A stretch of DNA of 58,940 bases, taken from positions 1-58,940 of the forward strand of contig JASHRF010000081.1 in the NCBI GenBank assembly GCA_030037545.1, in the 5' to 3' direction. The position numbers and the translations under genes are program-made. Below are positions 1 to 8,549 of this stretch, piece by piece. The notes beneath the pieces were generated by a model, which saw only the letters and a list, made by a program, of their open reading frames with translations, was not told where the DNA came from and made no database searches. Source of the stretch: Acidobacteriaceae bacterium (GTDB lineage Bacteria > Acidobacteriota > Terriglobia > Terriglobales > Acidobacteriaceae). Every line of letters starts with the position of its first letter. The first letter of the stretch is position 1.

Positions 1-39
1 GGCGGCTCAGGCTATCTATGCCAGGTCTCACTCGGAGGC

Positions 40-399
40 TTGGAACAGATGGCCAGAGCGAAACAGTACGCCGACCGCGTCAACGTCATCAAGAGAATCA
101 AGCTGGGCTCGAAATGGCCGTTCGCCCCCGTGGTGGAGCACAACGGCAGGATCGTTCGCGATCACGTTTGGGTCGCAAAGCGCGACGAGCACCACCCGGA
201 AGGTCGCTACTACCTCGAATGGTACGAAGACGGCAGACGACGCAGAAAGCCCATCGAAAGCTACGATCTTCTTCTCCCCGCCGCCCGCGCAAAATCGATC
301 GAGCTCAATGCCGTGAAGATGGGCCTTCTGGCCCTGTCCGAGGCGCCGATCATCTCGGCCCCGGCGCGGCTGACGATGGTTAAGGCGATCGACGACTAG
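40..399 (+). pseudogene. Tyrosine integrase N-terminal remnant
   Basis: The 119 residues align by eye with the first ~125 residues of the intact integrase at 30603-31862: both have a QYADRVN start, a KIG/KLG-x-W-x-FAPVV core, a box ending in a Y/F-x-EW motif and an AID near the end. A TAG stop at 397-399 ends the frame, yet the same frame keeps matching the integrase for about 13 more codons (LDYIRKHRNLRTYR against LRYVKMQRKKRTW). After that it changes into an unrelated protein. The catalytic domain is absent, so this cannot be a working recombinase. It marks an older relative of the conjugative element seen from 30.5 kb. Confidence 0.75.
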
Positions 400-441
400 C
401 TCGACTACATTCGCAAACACCGCAACCTGCGCACCTACCGT

Positions 442-627
442 TCGCGGCGGCTCTCCGATGGACAGGTTCGACAGATGCTCGGATTTCCCTCGCGCATGCA
501 AGTCCACGCCTTTCTCAAGAAACACGGCGTCCATCTGCACTATTCGCTGGCCAACCTGGAGCAGGACCGGGCAATTTCGCGGGAATTTGAGGACAACGCC
601 GGAAATAGAGACCAGCATCCGGTGTGA
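442..627 (+). pseudogene. UPF0175-family antitoxin C-terminal remnant
   Basis: In the same frame as the integrase remnant, about 60 residues read LSDGQVRQMLGF, then a helix with a conserved H-G-V and an LEQD tail. This is the helix-turn-helix end of UPF0175 antitoxins. The N-terminal half and any start codon are missing because integrase sequence replaces them. UPF0175 antitoxins normally sit just before a DUF3368 PIN-like toxin; such a toxin, also broken, lies at 1684-2177, with a VapBC pair in between. The family call rests on motif recognition only. Confidence 0.55.
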
Positions 628-640
628 TTGCTAAATGCAA

Positions 641-712
641 CCAATTCCGCCACCCGTTACAATCCAATGCCGCCACACAATACAATGTTTTGCCGCCGTC
701 CGATACACTGAA
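641..712 (+). repeat. ~24-bp degenerate tandem repeats, left arm
   Basis: Three units of about 24 bp share a CCGCC core followed by an (A/T)TACA-type tail: CCAATTCCGCCAC, CCAATGCCGCCAC and TTTTGCCGCCGTC open successive units at 641, 664 and 688, and a fourth CCGCCACC follows at 716. Positions 655-701 are the left member of a 47-bp inverted repeat whose partner is 1633-1679. Units are too short and irregular for CRISPR. Recombinase binding sites at an element end, or operator sites, are both possible. Confidence 0.6.
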
Positions 713-827
713 AATCCGCCACCTGGCAGTCTGCGGGCGAGCAAAGTATCATCGCCGCCGAAGTCGAGCCGGTGGCGGCTCAACCAGCAACTGCCGAGCC
801 GGCGGCGATCCAACCGTGATTTGCTAA

Positions 828-858
828 CATGTACAATATTGCAAGTTGTATGTACATG
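828..858. promoter_or_regulatory. Candidate VapB operator (CATGTACA dyad)
   Basis: Perfect 8-bp inverted arms CATGTACA (828-835) and TGTACATG (851-858) are separated by 15 bp and lie 28 bp before the vapB start. Toxin-antitoxin operons are usually autorepressed by the antitoxin-toxin complex at such dyads. The function is inferred from position and symmetry. Confidence 0.55.
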
Positions 859-885
859 CTCTAAACTCTCAGGAAGAGGGAATCC

Positions 886-1116
886 ATGCCTGTTGCAAAG
901 CGTCAAAGCGTGCCTAAAAATTTCAGACTCGACCCCATCCAACTAGCGCGCGCCAAGAAAGCGCTCGGCGCCTCTACAGAAACTGAGACGATCATCCGTG
1001 CTCTCGATCATGTTATCTCGGAGCACGAGCGAAATCGGTTGGTCATCGAGGCTAATCAGAGGTTCATAAAGAGCGGGATCTCGATTCACGATGCCTTCGG
1101 GAGCTTAGCGGACTAG
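886..1116 (+). CDS. vapB: VapB-type antitoxin
   Basis: A 76-residue protein with a basic N-terminus, a segment KNFRLDPIQLARAKKAL followed by SxxET-like residues and an amphipathic helix, resembling ribbon-helix-helix DNA-binding antitoxins. Its acidic tail (IHDAFGSLAD) would wrap the toxin. An AGGAAGAG ribosome-binding site precedes the ATG, and a perfect dyad lies upstream. The stop is 2 bp before the start of the PIN toxin, so the two are co-translated. It is predicted to neutralise the downstream RNase and repress the operon. The exact antitoxin subfamily is not certain. Confidence 0.75.
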   Translation: MPVAKRQSVPKNFRLDPIQLARAKKALGASTETETIIRALDHVISEHERNRLVIEANQRFIKSGISIHDAFGSLAD

Positions 1117-1118
1117 GG

Positions 1119-1550
1119 ATGCCTATACTGTTTGACTCCTCGGTCTATATCGCGGCACTTCGTCAAGGAGGCGCTTCAACCGTTCTGTTGCAGAGGTGGG
1201 CGCAGGAGTCTCCTCTTTGGCTCAGTTCAGTTGTCCTGGAGGAACTCTATGCGGGCGCGAATCCGGCAGATCGACGAATTTTGGAGAAGCTGGAGCGCGA
1301 TTTTGAGAGAGCAAACCGCGTTCTGATTCCAAATCTAGGAGACTGGGGCCTGGCTGGAAAGATATTGGCTGCCATAGCTCGGAAATACGGATATGAAAAG
1401 ATCGGAAGAGCACGCCTTACCAACGATGCGTTGATCGCCACTAGCGCGGCACGGAACGGAATCACTGTCATTAGCATAAATTCGAGAGATTTCGCTCTCT
1501 TGGCTGAATTCTGTCCGGTTCAGTGGCAAACCAGGGTTCTTGCCGAGTAA
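1119..1550 (+). CDS. vapC: VapC PIN-domain ribonuclease toxin
   Basis: A 143-residue PIN-domain protein of normal family length. The acidic residues that bind the catalytic metal are visible: D6 in the N-terminal strand ILFDSSVYI, E41/E42 in VVLEELYAGA, D103 in LTNDALIATSA and D124 in NSRDFALL. VapC toxins cleave RNA, often tRNA or rRNA, to halt translation when the antitoxin is lost. It appears intact, unlike the toxin-antitoxin remnants on both sides. The pair sits between two inverted repeats (655-701 and 1633-1679). Confidence 0.85.
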   Translation: MPILFDSSVYIAALRQGGASTVLLQRWAQESPLWLSSVVLEELYAGANPADRRILEKLERDFERANRVLIPNLGDWGLAGKILAAIARKYGYEKIGRARLTNDALIATSAARNGITVISINSRDFALLAEFCPVQWQTRVLAE

Positions 1551-1632
1551 CCAACTCGCCAGTGACTTTCCGAAAACGCTTCCGAGGCGTCCAATTCCAG
1601 CCAGCAAAGTAAGTCGTGGACGGAATTGGTGC

Positions 1633-1679
1633 AGGCGGCGGCATAACACTGTATTGAGTGGCGGCAATTCAGTGTAACC
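1633..1679 (-). repeat. Inverted-repeat partner, right arm
   Basis: The reverse complement of this segment matches 655-701 at 37 of 47 positions counted by eye, including the runs GCCGCCAC, CAATACA and TGCCGCC. The two arms enclose about 1 kb containing only VapBC. No target-site duplication is visible immediately outside (CCACCC left, AGCAAT right). Confidence 0.6.
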
Positions 1680-1683
1680 AGCA

Positions 1684-2177
1684 ATGATTGTTGTCGCCGA
1701 CACCTCGCCAATTAACTACCTGGTGCTGGTTGGGCAAGTCGAAGTCCTGCCTGAGTTTTATGGTCGAGTGCTGGTCGCCCCTCTCTGTCTGCGACGAACT
1801 ACAGGACATCAATACTCCCGATGTCGTGCGCGCATGGGTTGCGCAGGCGCCGGTATGGTTGGAAGTGCGGGACATTGAGTAATCCGCCCGAACACTCTCT
1901 CAGTTTTCTTGACCGCGGCGAACGTGAGGCTATCGCAGTTGCCGTTGAGCTTGGAGCGGATCGGGTGATCGCCGATGAAACGCTTGCGTGTGAGGAAGCC
2001 ACGTGCCGGAGGCTCTCGGTGATTGGCACTTTCGGAGTGTTACGGAATGCCGCCCGTGCAAGCCTGCTCGATTTACCCCAAGCACTCAGCAAGTTGCAGG
2101 CGACAAATTTCTACGTCGCGCCAGAGCTGATCCGATCCCTCTTGGGAGAAGACGCTGCGCGCCTGAGAAGGCCGTAG
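1684..2177 (+). pseudogene. DUF3368 PIN-like toxin, frameshifted
   Basis: Three overlapping frames join to one toxin-like protein. The first begins with VVADTSPINYLVLVGQ and continues to about 1775. A second frame carries a CDELQD helix and ends near 1880. The third starts around 1885 with LDRGEREAIAVAVELGAD and ADETLACEEA and runs to the stop at 2177. This order (TSP strand, E-helix, GE-EAI-A, D-x-A) is that of DUF3368 toxins, usual partners of UPF0175 antitoxins. Two frameshifts, near 1775-1785 and 1870-1885, make it inactive unless they are sequencing errors. Confidence 0.7.
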
Positions 2178-2504
2178 TGGAGCACGGCATGTCTCGCAAA
2201 ATGCACTTCGACCATCTCACGGTCCACATCGGTCGCTCCGTGTTTGCTTCACAATCGATCCCGCTTAATCCGTCCGCGCTTGACGCAACGTCGGCCCACA
2301 CCGCTCACTGTGGAATTGATTCATAGCAGCAGAACGGGCGGAGCATTCCGGCCGGCACGGGTTAAGATGCTACCTGCCTCGCCCGCGGGAAATCAGGCAA
2401 TAAAGAGAACCCTGCCGCAACGCCGGCACAGGTAGGTATGCTCCCAGTTCCGTTGGGGTTGGGGAAATACTTCGCGATTGTAACGACGGACGACTCCATA
2501 CTTG
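2178..2504. other. Intergenic, no gene recognised
   Basis: About 330 bp between the broken toxin and the end of the RND operon. Short open frames occur on both strands, but none has a ribosome-binding site and a recognisable protein. No strong hairpin with a T-run was seen. Confidence 0.5.
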
Positions 2505-2654
2505 CTATGGGCGGCGCGTCTCCGGCGTATCGCCGGTCTGGTTGTTCACGCCTTCGGCGACGGCGTCATCGCCAGCCTCGTCGCGCGAGGCGGCGAGCGC
2601 GGGGTCGCGGTAGAGGAGTTTCAAGGCGGGGAAATATTTGTGGCGGGGAATCAT
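2505..2654 (-). CDS. Small 49-residue hypothetical protein
   Basis: A short frame on the minus strand starts MIPRHKYFPALKLLYRDPAL and ends with an acidic, threonine-rich tail. It lies 21 bp after the stop of the outer-membrane efflux gene, so it could be the last gene of the RND operon. The ATG is preceded by a weak AGGA, and most third codon positions are G or C as in the neighbouring genes. No signal peptide or membrane helix is seen and I do not recognise a family. It could be a chance frame. Confidence 0.35.
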   Translation of the reverse strand: MIPRHKYFPALKLLYRDPALAASRDEAGDDAVAEGVNNQTGDTPETRRP

Positions 2655-2675
2655 TCCTGATTGAAGGCACATTTC

Positions 2676-4082
2676 TTACGACTGCCAACCGCCGCCCAGC
2701 GCCTGGTAGAGCTGCACCAACGCCGCCCAAACCGCATCGCGGTTTTGCGCCAGCGTGATCTGCCCGGTAAACAGGCTCTCTTCCGCTGTAAGCACATTGA
2801 GGTAGGTGTCGACTCCTCCCTGGTAGCGCAGGTTCGAGAGGCGCAAGGCATCCTGCTCGGCCTTCACCAGCGTCTCCTGTGCAGCTAATTGTTCTTTCGA
2901 CCTTTGATAGGCGATGAGCGCATCGTTGACCTCCTGAAACCCGGTCAACACGGTCTTTTCATAGGAAACCAGCGCCTGCTGCTGCTGCGCTTTGGCCACT
3001 TCCAGGTTGCCGCGCAGCCTGCCGCCGGTAAAGATGGGCTGGGTCAGACCGCCGGCAACACTCCAAATGAGGCTTGGCGTGGATGCGATCTGCGAAAGCA
3101 CGTTACTCTCTGCGCCACCCGCTCCAGTCAACGTGAGCTGCGGAAAAAACTGCGCCTTGGCTACGCCAACGGCGGCGTAGGAAGCTGCGAGAGTCTCTTC
3201 GGCTTCCAGAATGTCCGGCCTGCGCTCCAGCAGTTGCGAAGGCAGTCCCGGCGGAACTGAAGGCGGCAATGGCTGCTGCTCGATGCTGATACCGCGCGGA
3301 ATCGCCGCGGGATTCTGGCCCAGCAGGACGCTCAGCGCATCTTCTTCCTGCCCAATCTGCTGTTGCAGCGCCGGAATTTCGGCCAGCGCGGTCTGCAACG
3401 CCGTCTGCGCCTGCTTTACATCCAGCTCCGACTGCACTCCGGCTTTGAAAAGACTCTGCGTCAGATTGAGCGAGTCTCGATACGCGGAGGCCGAATCCTT
3501 GGTCTGCTGGAGTTCAAGGTCAAGGGTGCGCAGTTGAAAGTAATCCTGCGCCACGCTGCTGACCACGCCGATAACGACGTTCCTCCGCGCCTGTTCGGTG
3601 GCCAGCAGATTGTCCCTGGCTTCTTCCGTAGCGCGGCGGTAGAGACCCCAGAAATCCACGGCGTAAGAGACGCCACCAGGAAGCGTAAAGTCGCTAAACG
3701 TGCTGGCCGACGTGGAAGAGGAATGGCTTTCGAGATCGACGGAGCGCTCGCGTTCCGCGGAAGGAGCGGCGGAGACCTGCGGAAACTCTGCCGAGCGCAC
3801 AACCATGACCTGCGCTTGCGCCTGCACCACCTGCGCAGCCGCAATGCGGATATCCGTGTTGTGCGCAAGAGCGGTGCGGATGAGTTGCTGCAGGACCGGA
3901 TCTTTGAGGAGCTCCCACCACTTCTCATTCGCAATCGACTCGCTCTCGCTGGCGGACATCCGCCATGCGTCCGGAACAGGAACCACAGGACGCTGGTATT
4001 TCGGTCCAACCGTGCAACCACTCGCAAAGAGCATCGCTTCTGCAATCATGATCGGAATCGGGCGCGCGATTCTATGTTGCAT
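2676..4082 (-). CDS. RND efflux outer-membrane lipoprotein (NodT/OprM family)
   Basis: A 468-residue outer-membrane factor. The N-terminus has a lipobox-like LFASGC followed by TVGPKYQRP, the classic start of OprM/NodT proteins, so the mature protein is probably lipid-anchored. The body shows the duplicated outer-membrane efflux repeat, including PAAIPRG, LLERRPDILEAEETLAASYAAVGVAKAQFFP and a conserved LTQPIFTGGRLRGN. As a trimer it would form the TolC-like channel through the outer membrane. The start lies 3 bp after the pump stop codon, showing co-translation. Confidence 0.95.
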   Translation of the reverse strand: MQHRIARPIPIMIAEAMLFASGCTVGPKYQRPVVPVPDAWRMSASESESIANEKWWELLKDPVLQQLIRTALAHNTDIRIAAAQVVQAQAQVMVVRSAEFPQVSAAPSAERERSVDLESHSSSTSASTFSDFTLPGGVSYAVDFWGLYRRATEEARDNLLATEQARRNVVIGVVSSVAQDYFQLRTLDLELQQTKDSASAYRDSLNLTQSLFKAGVQSELDVKQAQTALQTALAEIPALQQQIGQEEDALSVLLGQNPAAIPRGISIEQQPLPPSVPPGLPSQLLERRPDILEAEETLAASYAAVGVAKAQFFPQLTLTGAGGAESNVLSQIASTPSLIWSVAGGLTQPIFTGGRLRGNLEVAKAQQQQALVSYEKTVLTGFQEVNDALIAYQRSKEQLAAQETLVKAEQDALRLSNLRYQGGVDTYLNVLTAEESLFTGQITLAQNRDAVWAALVQLYQALGGGWQS

Positions 4083-4085
4083 GGT

Positions 4086-7000
4086 TCAGCCTCTCGCTCC
4101 TTCCGGCTGCTGCGAACCGGCTGGCTTCTTTCGCTTCTCTCGCCATTCGCTGAGCTGCTCGATCGCCACAAAATACACCGGCACAAACAGCACGCCCAGG
4201 ACAGTAGCGGCGATCATGCCGCCGAACACCGACGTGCCGAGCGAATGGCGTGCCGCCGATCCGGCTCCGGCGGCAACCACCAGCGGCAGCACGCCGAAGA
4301 TGAAAGCGAACGAGGTCATCAGAATCGGGCGGAAGCGGATGCTCGCGCCATCCAGCGCAGCTTTCTCGATGCTTGCGCCTCCTGCCAGCTTCAGCCGCGC
4401 AAACTCGACGATCAGAATCGCGTTCTTGGCCGCCAGCCCGACCACCATGATGAATCCAATCTGCGCGTAAACATCGTTGTCCAGTCCGCGCAGCCACTCG
4501 GCCAGCAATGCTCCGGCAATGCCTAGCGGAACAATGAGAATGACGGCCAGCGGTACCGACCAGCTTTCATAGAGTGCGGCCAGCACCAGAAAGACGAAAA
4601 CAATGGCAATGCCGAGCACAATCGTCGATTGCCCCTGCGTCGTCGATTCTTGGTAAGAAAGTCCCGTCCACTGGTAGCCGTACCCGCTCGGCAGCTTGGC
4701 CGCCAGGGCCTGCATGGCGTCCATCGACTGGCCGGAGCTGTAACCTGAAACCTGGCTGCCTTCGATTTCAACCGCATCGTACATGTTGTAGCGATTGATG
4801 ACGTCCGGTCCGGTCGTATTCTGCGCCGTCGTGACGGTGCTCAGCGGGACCATGCTGGTGACATTGTTCTGTGTTCCGCGTACATAGAACTTCGACACGT
4901 CGCTGATATCTGCGCGGTCCTGTGGCTGAGCCTGCATCATCACTTCGTACACTTGCCCGAACTGGTTGAACTGGTTCACATATACGCCGCCCAGAAAGGT
5001 GTCCAGCGCCGTAAAGACATCAGTGAGCGGAACGCCCATCGTAATCACCTTGGGCCGGTCCACGTTGAGCTGAATCTGCGGGGTGTCGGCTCGAAACGTG
5101 GTAAACGATCCGGCAAGCGCCGGCACCTTGCCTGCCTGCGCAATCAGTTGATTGGCAGTGTTCGAAAGCGCGGTGATGTTTCCGCTGCCCGAAGTGTCCT
5201 GCAACTCAAACTGGAAGCCTCCGGTCTCACCAAGGCCCGGGATTGGCGGCGGATTGAAGCCTGTAATTTCTGCCGTCGGAATATCCGCAAACTGGCTTTG
5301 CGCCTTCGCCAGGATTGCAGTCACCTGCTGGCTGGCGCTGGTGCGCTGGCTCCACGGTTGCAGAATCACGAACAGGCTGCACACATTCGAGGATGCGCTG
5401 CCGCCGAGCATACTGAACCCGCCGATGCTGACCACGTCCTTCACACCCGGAATGGACTTGAGAATCTTTGCCGCCTGCGCTGCCACCACCTCGGTGCGGT
5501 TGAGCGCGGCGCCGCCCGGCAACTCCACGTTCACCATGAAGTATCCCTGGTCTTCACTGGGGACAACGCCGCCGGGCAATACCTGAAAGAGCGCATACAT
5601 GCCTACGACAATCGCTGCCAGCGCAGCGAAGACAATCCCTTTTCGCCGGATCAGGGAACCGACCACGCTCTCATATCCCTTGATCGTTGCGTCGAAAGCA
5701 CGATTGAACCCGCTGAAGAGTTTTGCCGACAGGCTCTTGTGCTCGCCTGCGGGCTTGAGCAGCATGGCGCACAGCGCAGGACTCAGCGTCAGCGCTTCAA
5801 AAGCTGAAATGCAGACTGAAACCACCAGCGTCAGCGCGAACTGTTTGTAAATCTGGCCGGTGATTCCGCCCAGAAAAGCCACCGGGACAAAGACCGCGCT
5901 CAGCACCAGCGCAATGGCGACGATGGGGCTGGATACCTCCGCCATCGCGCGCCTGGCTGCTTCCTTGGCATCTACTTTGTCCTGTTCCATGCGCAGTTGC
6001 ACCGCTTCCACAACCACAATGGCGTCGTCCACTACGAGCCCAACCGCCAGCACCAGCCCGAACAGCGTCAGTGTATTCAGCGAGAAGCCCAGCAGCGTGA
6101 AGGACGCCGTTGCGCCCACCAGCGAAACAGGCACGGCAATCGCAGGAATGAGCGTAGCCCGCCAATTCTGCAGGAATACATACACCACCAGGAAGACCAG
6201 CACGAACGCAATGACCAGTGTATTCAGCACCTCGTGCAGCGACGTGGTGACGAAATCCGTTGTATCGAGCGGAACTTGATACTTAACGCCTGCCGGGAAC
6301 GTAGCCGACAACTGCTTCAGCTCCGCGTTCACCGCCTTCTCGACATCCAAGGCATTTGCCGTCGGCAGTTGGTAAACGCCAATCATCACACCCGGCTGCC
6401 CATCCAGGTCGCCAAAGGTCGTATACGTCTCCGATCCAAGCTGCACCGTGGCAATGTCTTTGATCTGCACCAGCGAGCCATCCGGATTGGCGCGAACGAT
6501 GACATTTTCGAAGTCCTTGACCGACGTCAGTTGGCCCTGCACTTGCACCGTCAGTTGCAGCTCCTGTCCTTTCGGCGCGGGTTGCTGTCCCACCTGTCCT
6601 GCCGGGGCCTGCACGTTCTGGCTGTTGAGCGCCGCGCTGACGTCGGAGGCGGTGATTCCCAGTTGCGCCATTTTTTCCGGGTCCAGCCAGATGCGCATCG
6701 CGTACTGGTGTTCGCTGAGCACGTTCACGTTGCCCACGCCGGGCACGCGCGTCAGCTCATTCACGACATGAATCAAGGCGAAGTTGCTCAGGAAGGTCGA
6801 GTCATAAGCATTCCCCGGCGAGGTGAGCGCAACCATCATCAACATACTGCTTGATTGCTGCTTGACCGTGATGCCCTGCTGCGTCACCTGCGACGGCAGT
6901 TGCGGCGTGGCCAGAGAAATCCGGTTCTGCACGTCCACCTGCGCCATGTTCGGGTCCGTGCCCAGCGCAAAGGTCACCGTCAGTGAGTATGAGCCGGTGT

Positions 7001-7253
7001 TAGTGCTTGAAGAGGACATATACATCATGCCCTGCGCTCCGTTCACCTCCTGCTCAATCGGCGTGGCGATCGAATCCTGCACTTGCTGCGCGGTTGCGCC
7101 CGGATAGGTGGCCGACACCTGAATTGTCGGTGGCGTCATCTGCGGGTATTCCGCAATCGGCAGTGTGCTCAGCGCAAGCAGACCGCCGATGAGAATGATG
7201 ATCGAAAGAACGGCGGCAAAGATGGGCCGGTCGATAAAGAACTTCGAGAACAT
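4086..7253 (-). CDS. RND multidrug efflux permease (AcrB/MexB, HAE1 family)
   Basis: At 1055 residues it has the usual length of HAE1 inner-membrane pumps. It begins MFSKFFIDRPIFAAVLSIII and has the two large periplasmic loops, the proton-relay region LVLAVGLVVDDAIVVVEAV with the paired aspartates in the fourth helix, and a C-terminal AKNAILIVEFA helix. It would use the proton gradient to extrude hydrophobic compounds or antibiotics with the flanking adaptor and outer-membrane channel. The substrate cannot be read from the sequence. It is the middle gene of a tight minus-strand operon with 3-bp gaps on both sides. Confidence 0.97.
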   Translation of the reverse strand: MFSKFFIDRPIFAAVLSIIILIGGLLALSTLPIAEYPQMTPPTIQVSATYPGATAQQVQDSIATPIEQEVNGAQGMMYMSSSSTNTGSYSLTVTFALGTDPNMAQVDVQNRISLATPQLPSQVTQQGITVKQQSSSMLMMVALTSPGNAYDSTFLSNFALIHVVNELTRVPGVGNVNVLSEHQYAMRIWLDPEKMAQLGITASDVSAALNSQNVQAPAGQVGQQPAPKGQELQLTVQVQGQLTSVKDFENVIVRANPDGSLVQIKDIATVQLGSETYTTFGDLDGQPGVMIGVYQLPTANALDVEKAVNAELKQLSATFPAGVKYQVPLDTTDFVTTSLHEVLNTLVIAFVLVFLVVYVFLQNWRATLIPAIAVPVSLVGATASFTLLGFSLNTLTLFGLVLAVGLVVDDAIVVVEAVQLRMEQDKVDAKEAARRAMAEVSSPIVAIALVLSAVFVPVAFLGGITGQIYKQFALTLVVSVCISAFEALTLSPALCAMLLKPAGEHKSLSAKLFSGFNRAFDATIKGYESVVGSLIRRKGIVFAALAAIVVGMYALFQVLPGGVVPSEDQGYFMVNVELPGGAALNRTEVVAAQAAKILKSIPGVKDVVSIGGFSMLGGSASSNVCSLFVILQPWSQRTSASQQVTAILAKAQSQFADIPTAEITGFNPPPIPGLGETGGFQFELQDTSGSGNITALSNTANQLIAQAGKVPALAGSFTTFRADTPQIQLNVDRPKVITMGVPLTDVFTALDTFLGGVYVNQFNQFGQVYEVMMQAQPQDRADISDVSKFYVRGTQNNVTSMVPLSTVTTAQNTTGPDVINRYNMYDAVEIEGSQVSGYSSGQSMDAMQALAAKLPSGYGYQWTGLSYQESTTQGQSTIVLGIAIVFVFLVLAALYESWSVPLAVILIVPLGIAGALLAEWLRGLDNDVYAQIGFIMVVGLAAKNAILIVEFARLKLAGGASIEKAALDGASIRFRPILMTSFAFIFGVLPLVVAAGAGSAARHSLGTSVFGGMIAATVLGVLFVPVYFVAIEQLSEWREKRKKPAGSQQPEGARG

Positions 7254-7256
7254 AGG

Positions 7257-8549
7257 CTATCGATCCTTCGTCGTCTTCGCCGCCGGACTGTTCGCGGAAG
7301 CGGGTGGAGAGGATTGCGAAGGAGTTGGCTTGCCTGAATTCTCAGTGTTTGTTGTTGTCGCGGACGGAATCTGCTCAGGAACCTCCTGCGCACGGACTTC
7401 CATCCCCGGTTGGACCTTTTGCGTGCCTTGCACAATGATGCGGTCGTCCGGCTGCAAGCCGGAGTTCACGATCTCCATGTTGTTCACGGTCGCGCCGGTC
7501 GTAATCGTTCGCTGCTGCACCTTGTTGTCCGTCCCTACCACAAAGACGGATTGCGTCCCTTGCAGTTGCTGAATCGCTCCCAGCGGAACCAGCAGAACAT
7601 TGGTTGCATTTTGCGCTACAAAGCGTACCCGCGCGAACAGCCCCGGCTTCAGCAGTCCTCCAGGATTCGGAAACGTCGCGCGTATCGACAAAGTTCCTGT
7701 GGTTGTGCTCACGGTCGGAGCGGCCATATTCACCGTGCCAGGATATGCATACGTGGTTCCGTCTCCCAGGATCAGTTGAATTGGATGCGTCTGCTTCGGC
7801 TGTTCGCGCCGGCGCTTCGCATAGACAAGATAGTCGCTCTGGCTGATAGCGAATGTCACATACATCGGAGAGATGCTGTAAATCGTGCTCATCAGCGTCG
7901 TGCCGCTCTGAATGAGATCCCCAACCTTGACCTGCGAAACCCCGATCGCTCCGCTCATCGGAGCGGTGATGCGTGTGTAATTCACGTTCATCTGTGCTGC
8001 ATCAACCTGCGCCTGTGCGGACTGCACCTGCGCCTGGTTCTCCTTCGCAGTAGCCACGGCGCTGTCAAGTTGTTGCTGGCTCAAGGCGTGCTGCTGCGTC
8101 AGCGGGGTATAGCGGTTCACAATCGTCTGCGCATTGTTGGCTGTCTCCTGCTGCACGGCAAGCAGCGCCTTCGCTTCCTCGAGCGAAGCCTGGTACGGCT
8201 GCGGATCGATGACGAAGAGCAGTTGCCCTTTCCGCACGATCGAGCCTTCCTTGAAGGCGATCTGTTGCAGCAACCCTTGTACCTGCGAATGAATCTCAAC
8301 CGTGTTCACCGCTTCGGTCTGGCCTACATATTCGGTGTAAATGGGAACCGTATGTGGCTGAAGCGCCGTGACAACCACGAGAGGCGGGACCGCAGTCTTG
8401 CCCGTCTTTGGGCTTGTTCCGGCAGAACACGCCGTCAGCAGCGATAACAATCCCGCGCAGGAAACCGCAATCACATTCGGAAAGATCGTTCGCGGTGATG
8501 AGAAAAAACGCTCGAACTTCCCGTGGAATGGAGCCGCCACGCATTTCAT
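7257..8549 (-). CDS. RND periplasmic adaptor (membrane fusion protein)
   Basis: A 430-residue adaptor when started at the ATG at 8549; an upstream ATG at 8588 and a TTG at 8600 extend the frame without a clear ribosome-binding site. A signal peptide ends in a lipobox-like LLTAC. The order is the lipoyl half (VEIHSQVQGLLQQIAFKEGSIVRKGQLLF), a coiled-coil hairpin, the second lipoyl half (APMSGAIGVSQVKVGDLI) and a beta-barrel domain. It bridges the inner-membrane pump and outer-membrane channel. It is first in the operon. No local repressor gene is adjacent. The tail is serine/threonine/proline-rich and low in complexity. Confidence 0.93.
   Translation of the reverse strand: MKCVAAPFHGKFERFFSSPRTIFPNVIAVSCAGLLSLLTACSAGTSPKTGKTAVPPLVVVTALQPHTVPIYTEYVGQTEAVNTVEIHSQVQGLLQQIAFKEGSIVRKGQLLFVIDPQPYQASLEEAKALLAVQQETANNAQTIVNRYTPLTQQHALSQQQLDSAVATAKENQAQVQSAQAQVDAAQMNVNYTRITAPMSGAIGVSQVKVGDLIQSGTTLMSTIYSISPMYVTFAISQSDYLVYAKRRREQPKQTHPIQLILGDGTTYAYPGTVNMAAPTVSTTTGTLSIRATFPNPGGLLKPGLFARVRFVAQNATNVLLVPLGAIQQLQGTQSVFVVGTDNKVQQRTITTGATVNNMEIVNSGLQPDDRIIVQGTQKVQPGMEVRAQEVPEQIPSATTTNTENSGKPTPSQSSPPASANSPAAKTTKDR

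Noticed and set aside
641..740. Short tandem units suggesting a CRISPR array
   Set aside because: The units are about 24 bp, degenerate and contiguous without unique spacers, and no cas gene is in the window.
3363..4526. Long plus-strand frames across the RND operon (also 4953-5807 and 5997-6854)
   Set aside because: They are antisense to strongly recognised pump genes, have arginine/histidine-rich shadow composition and no domain.
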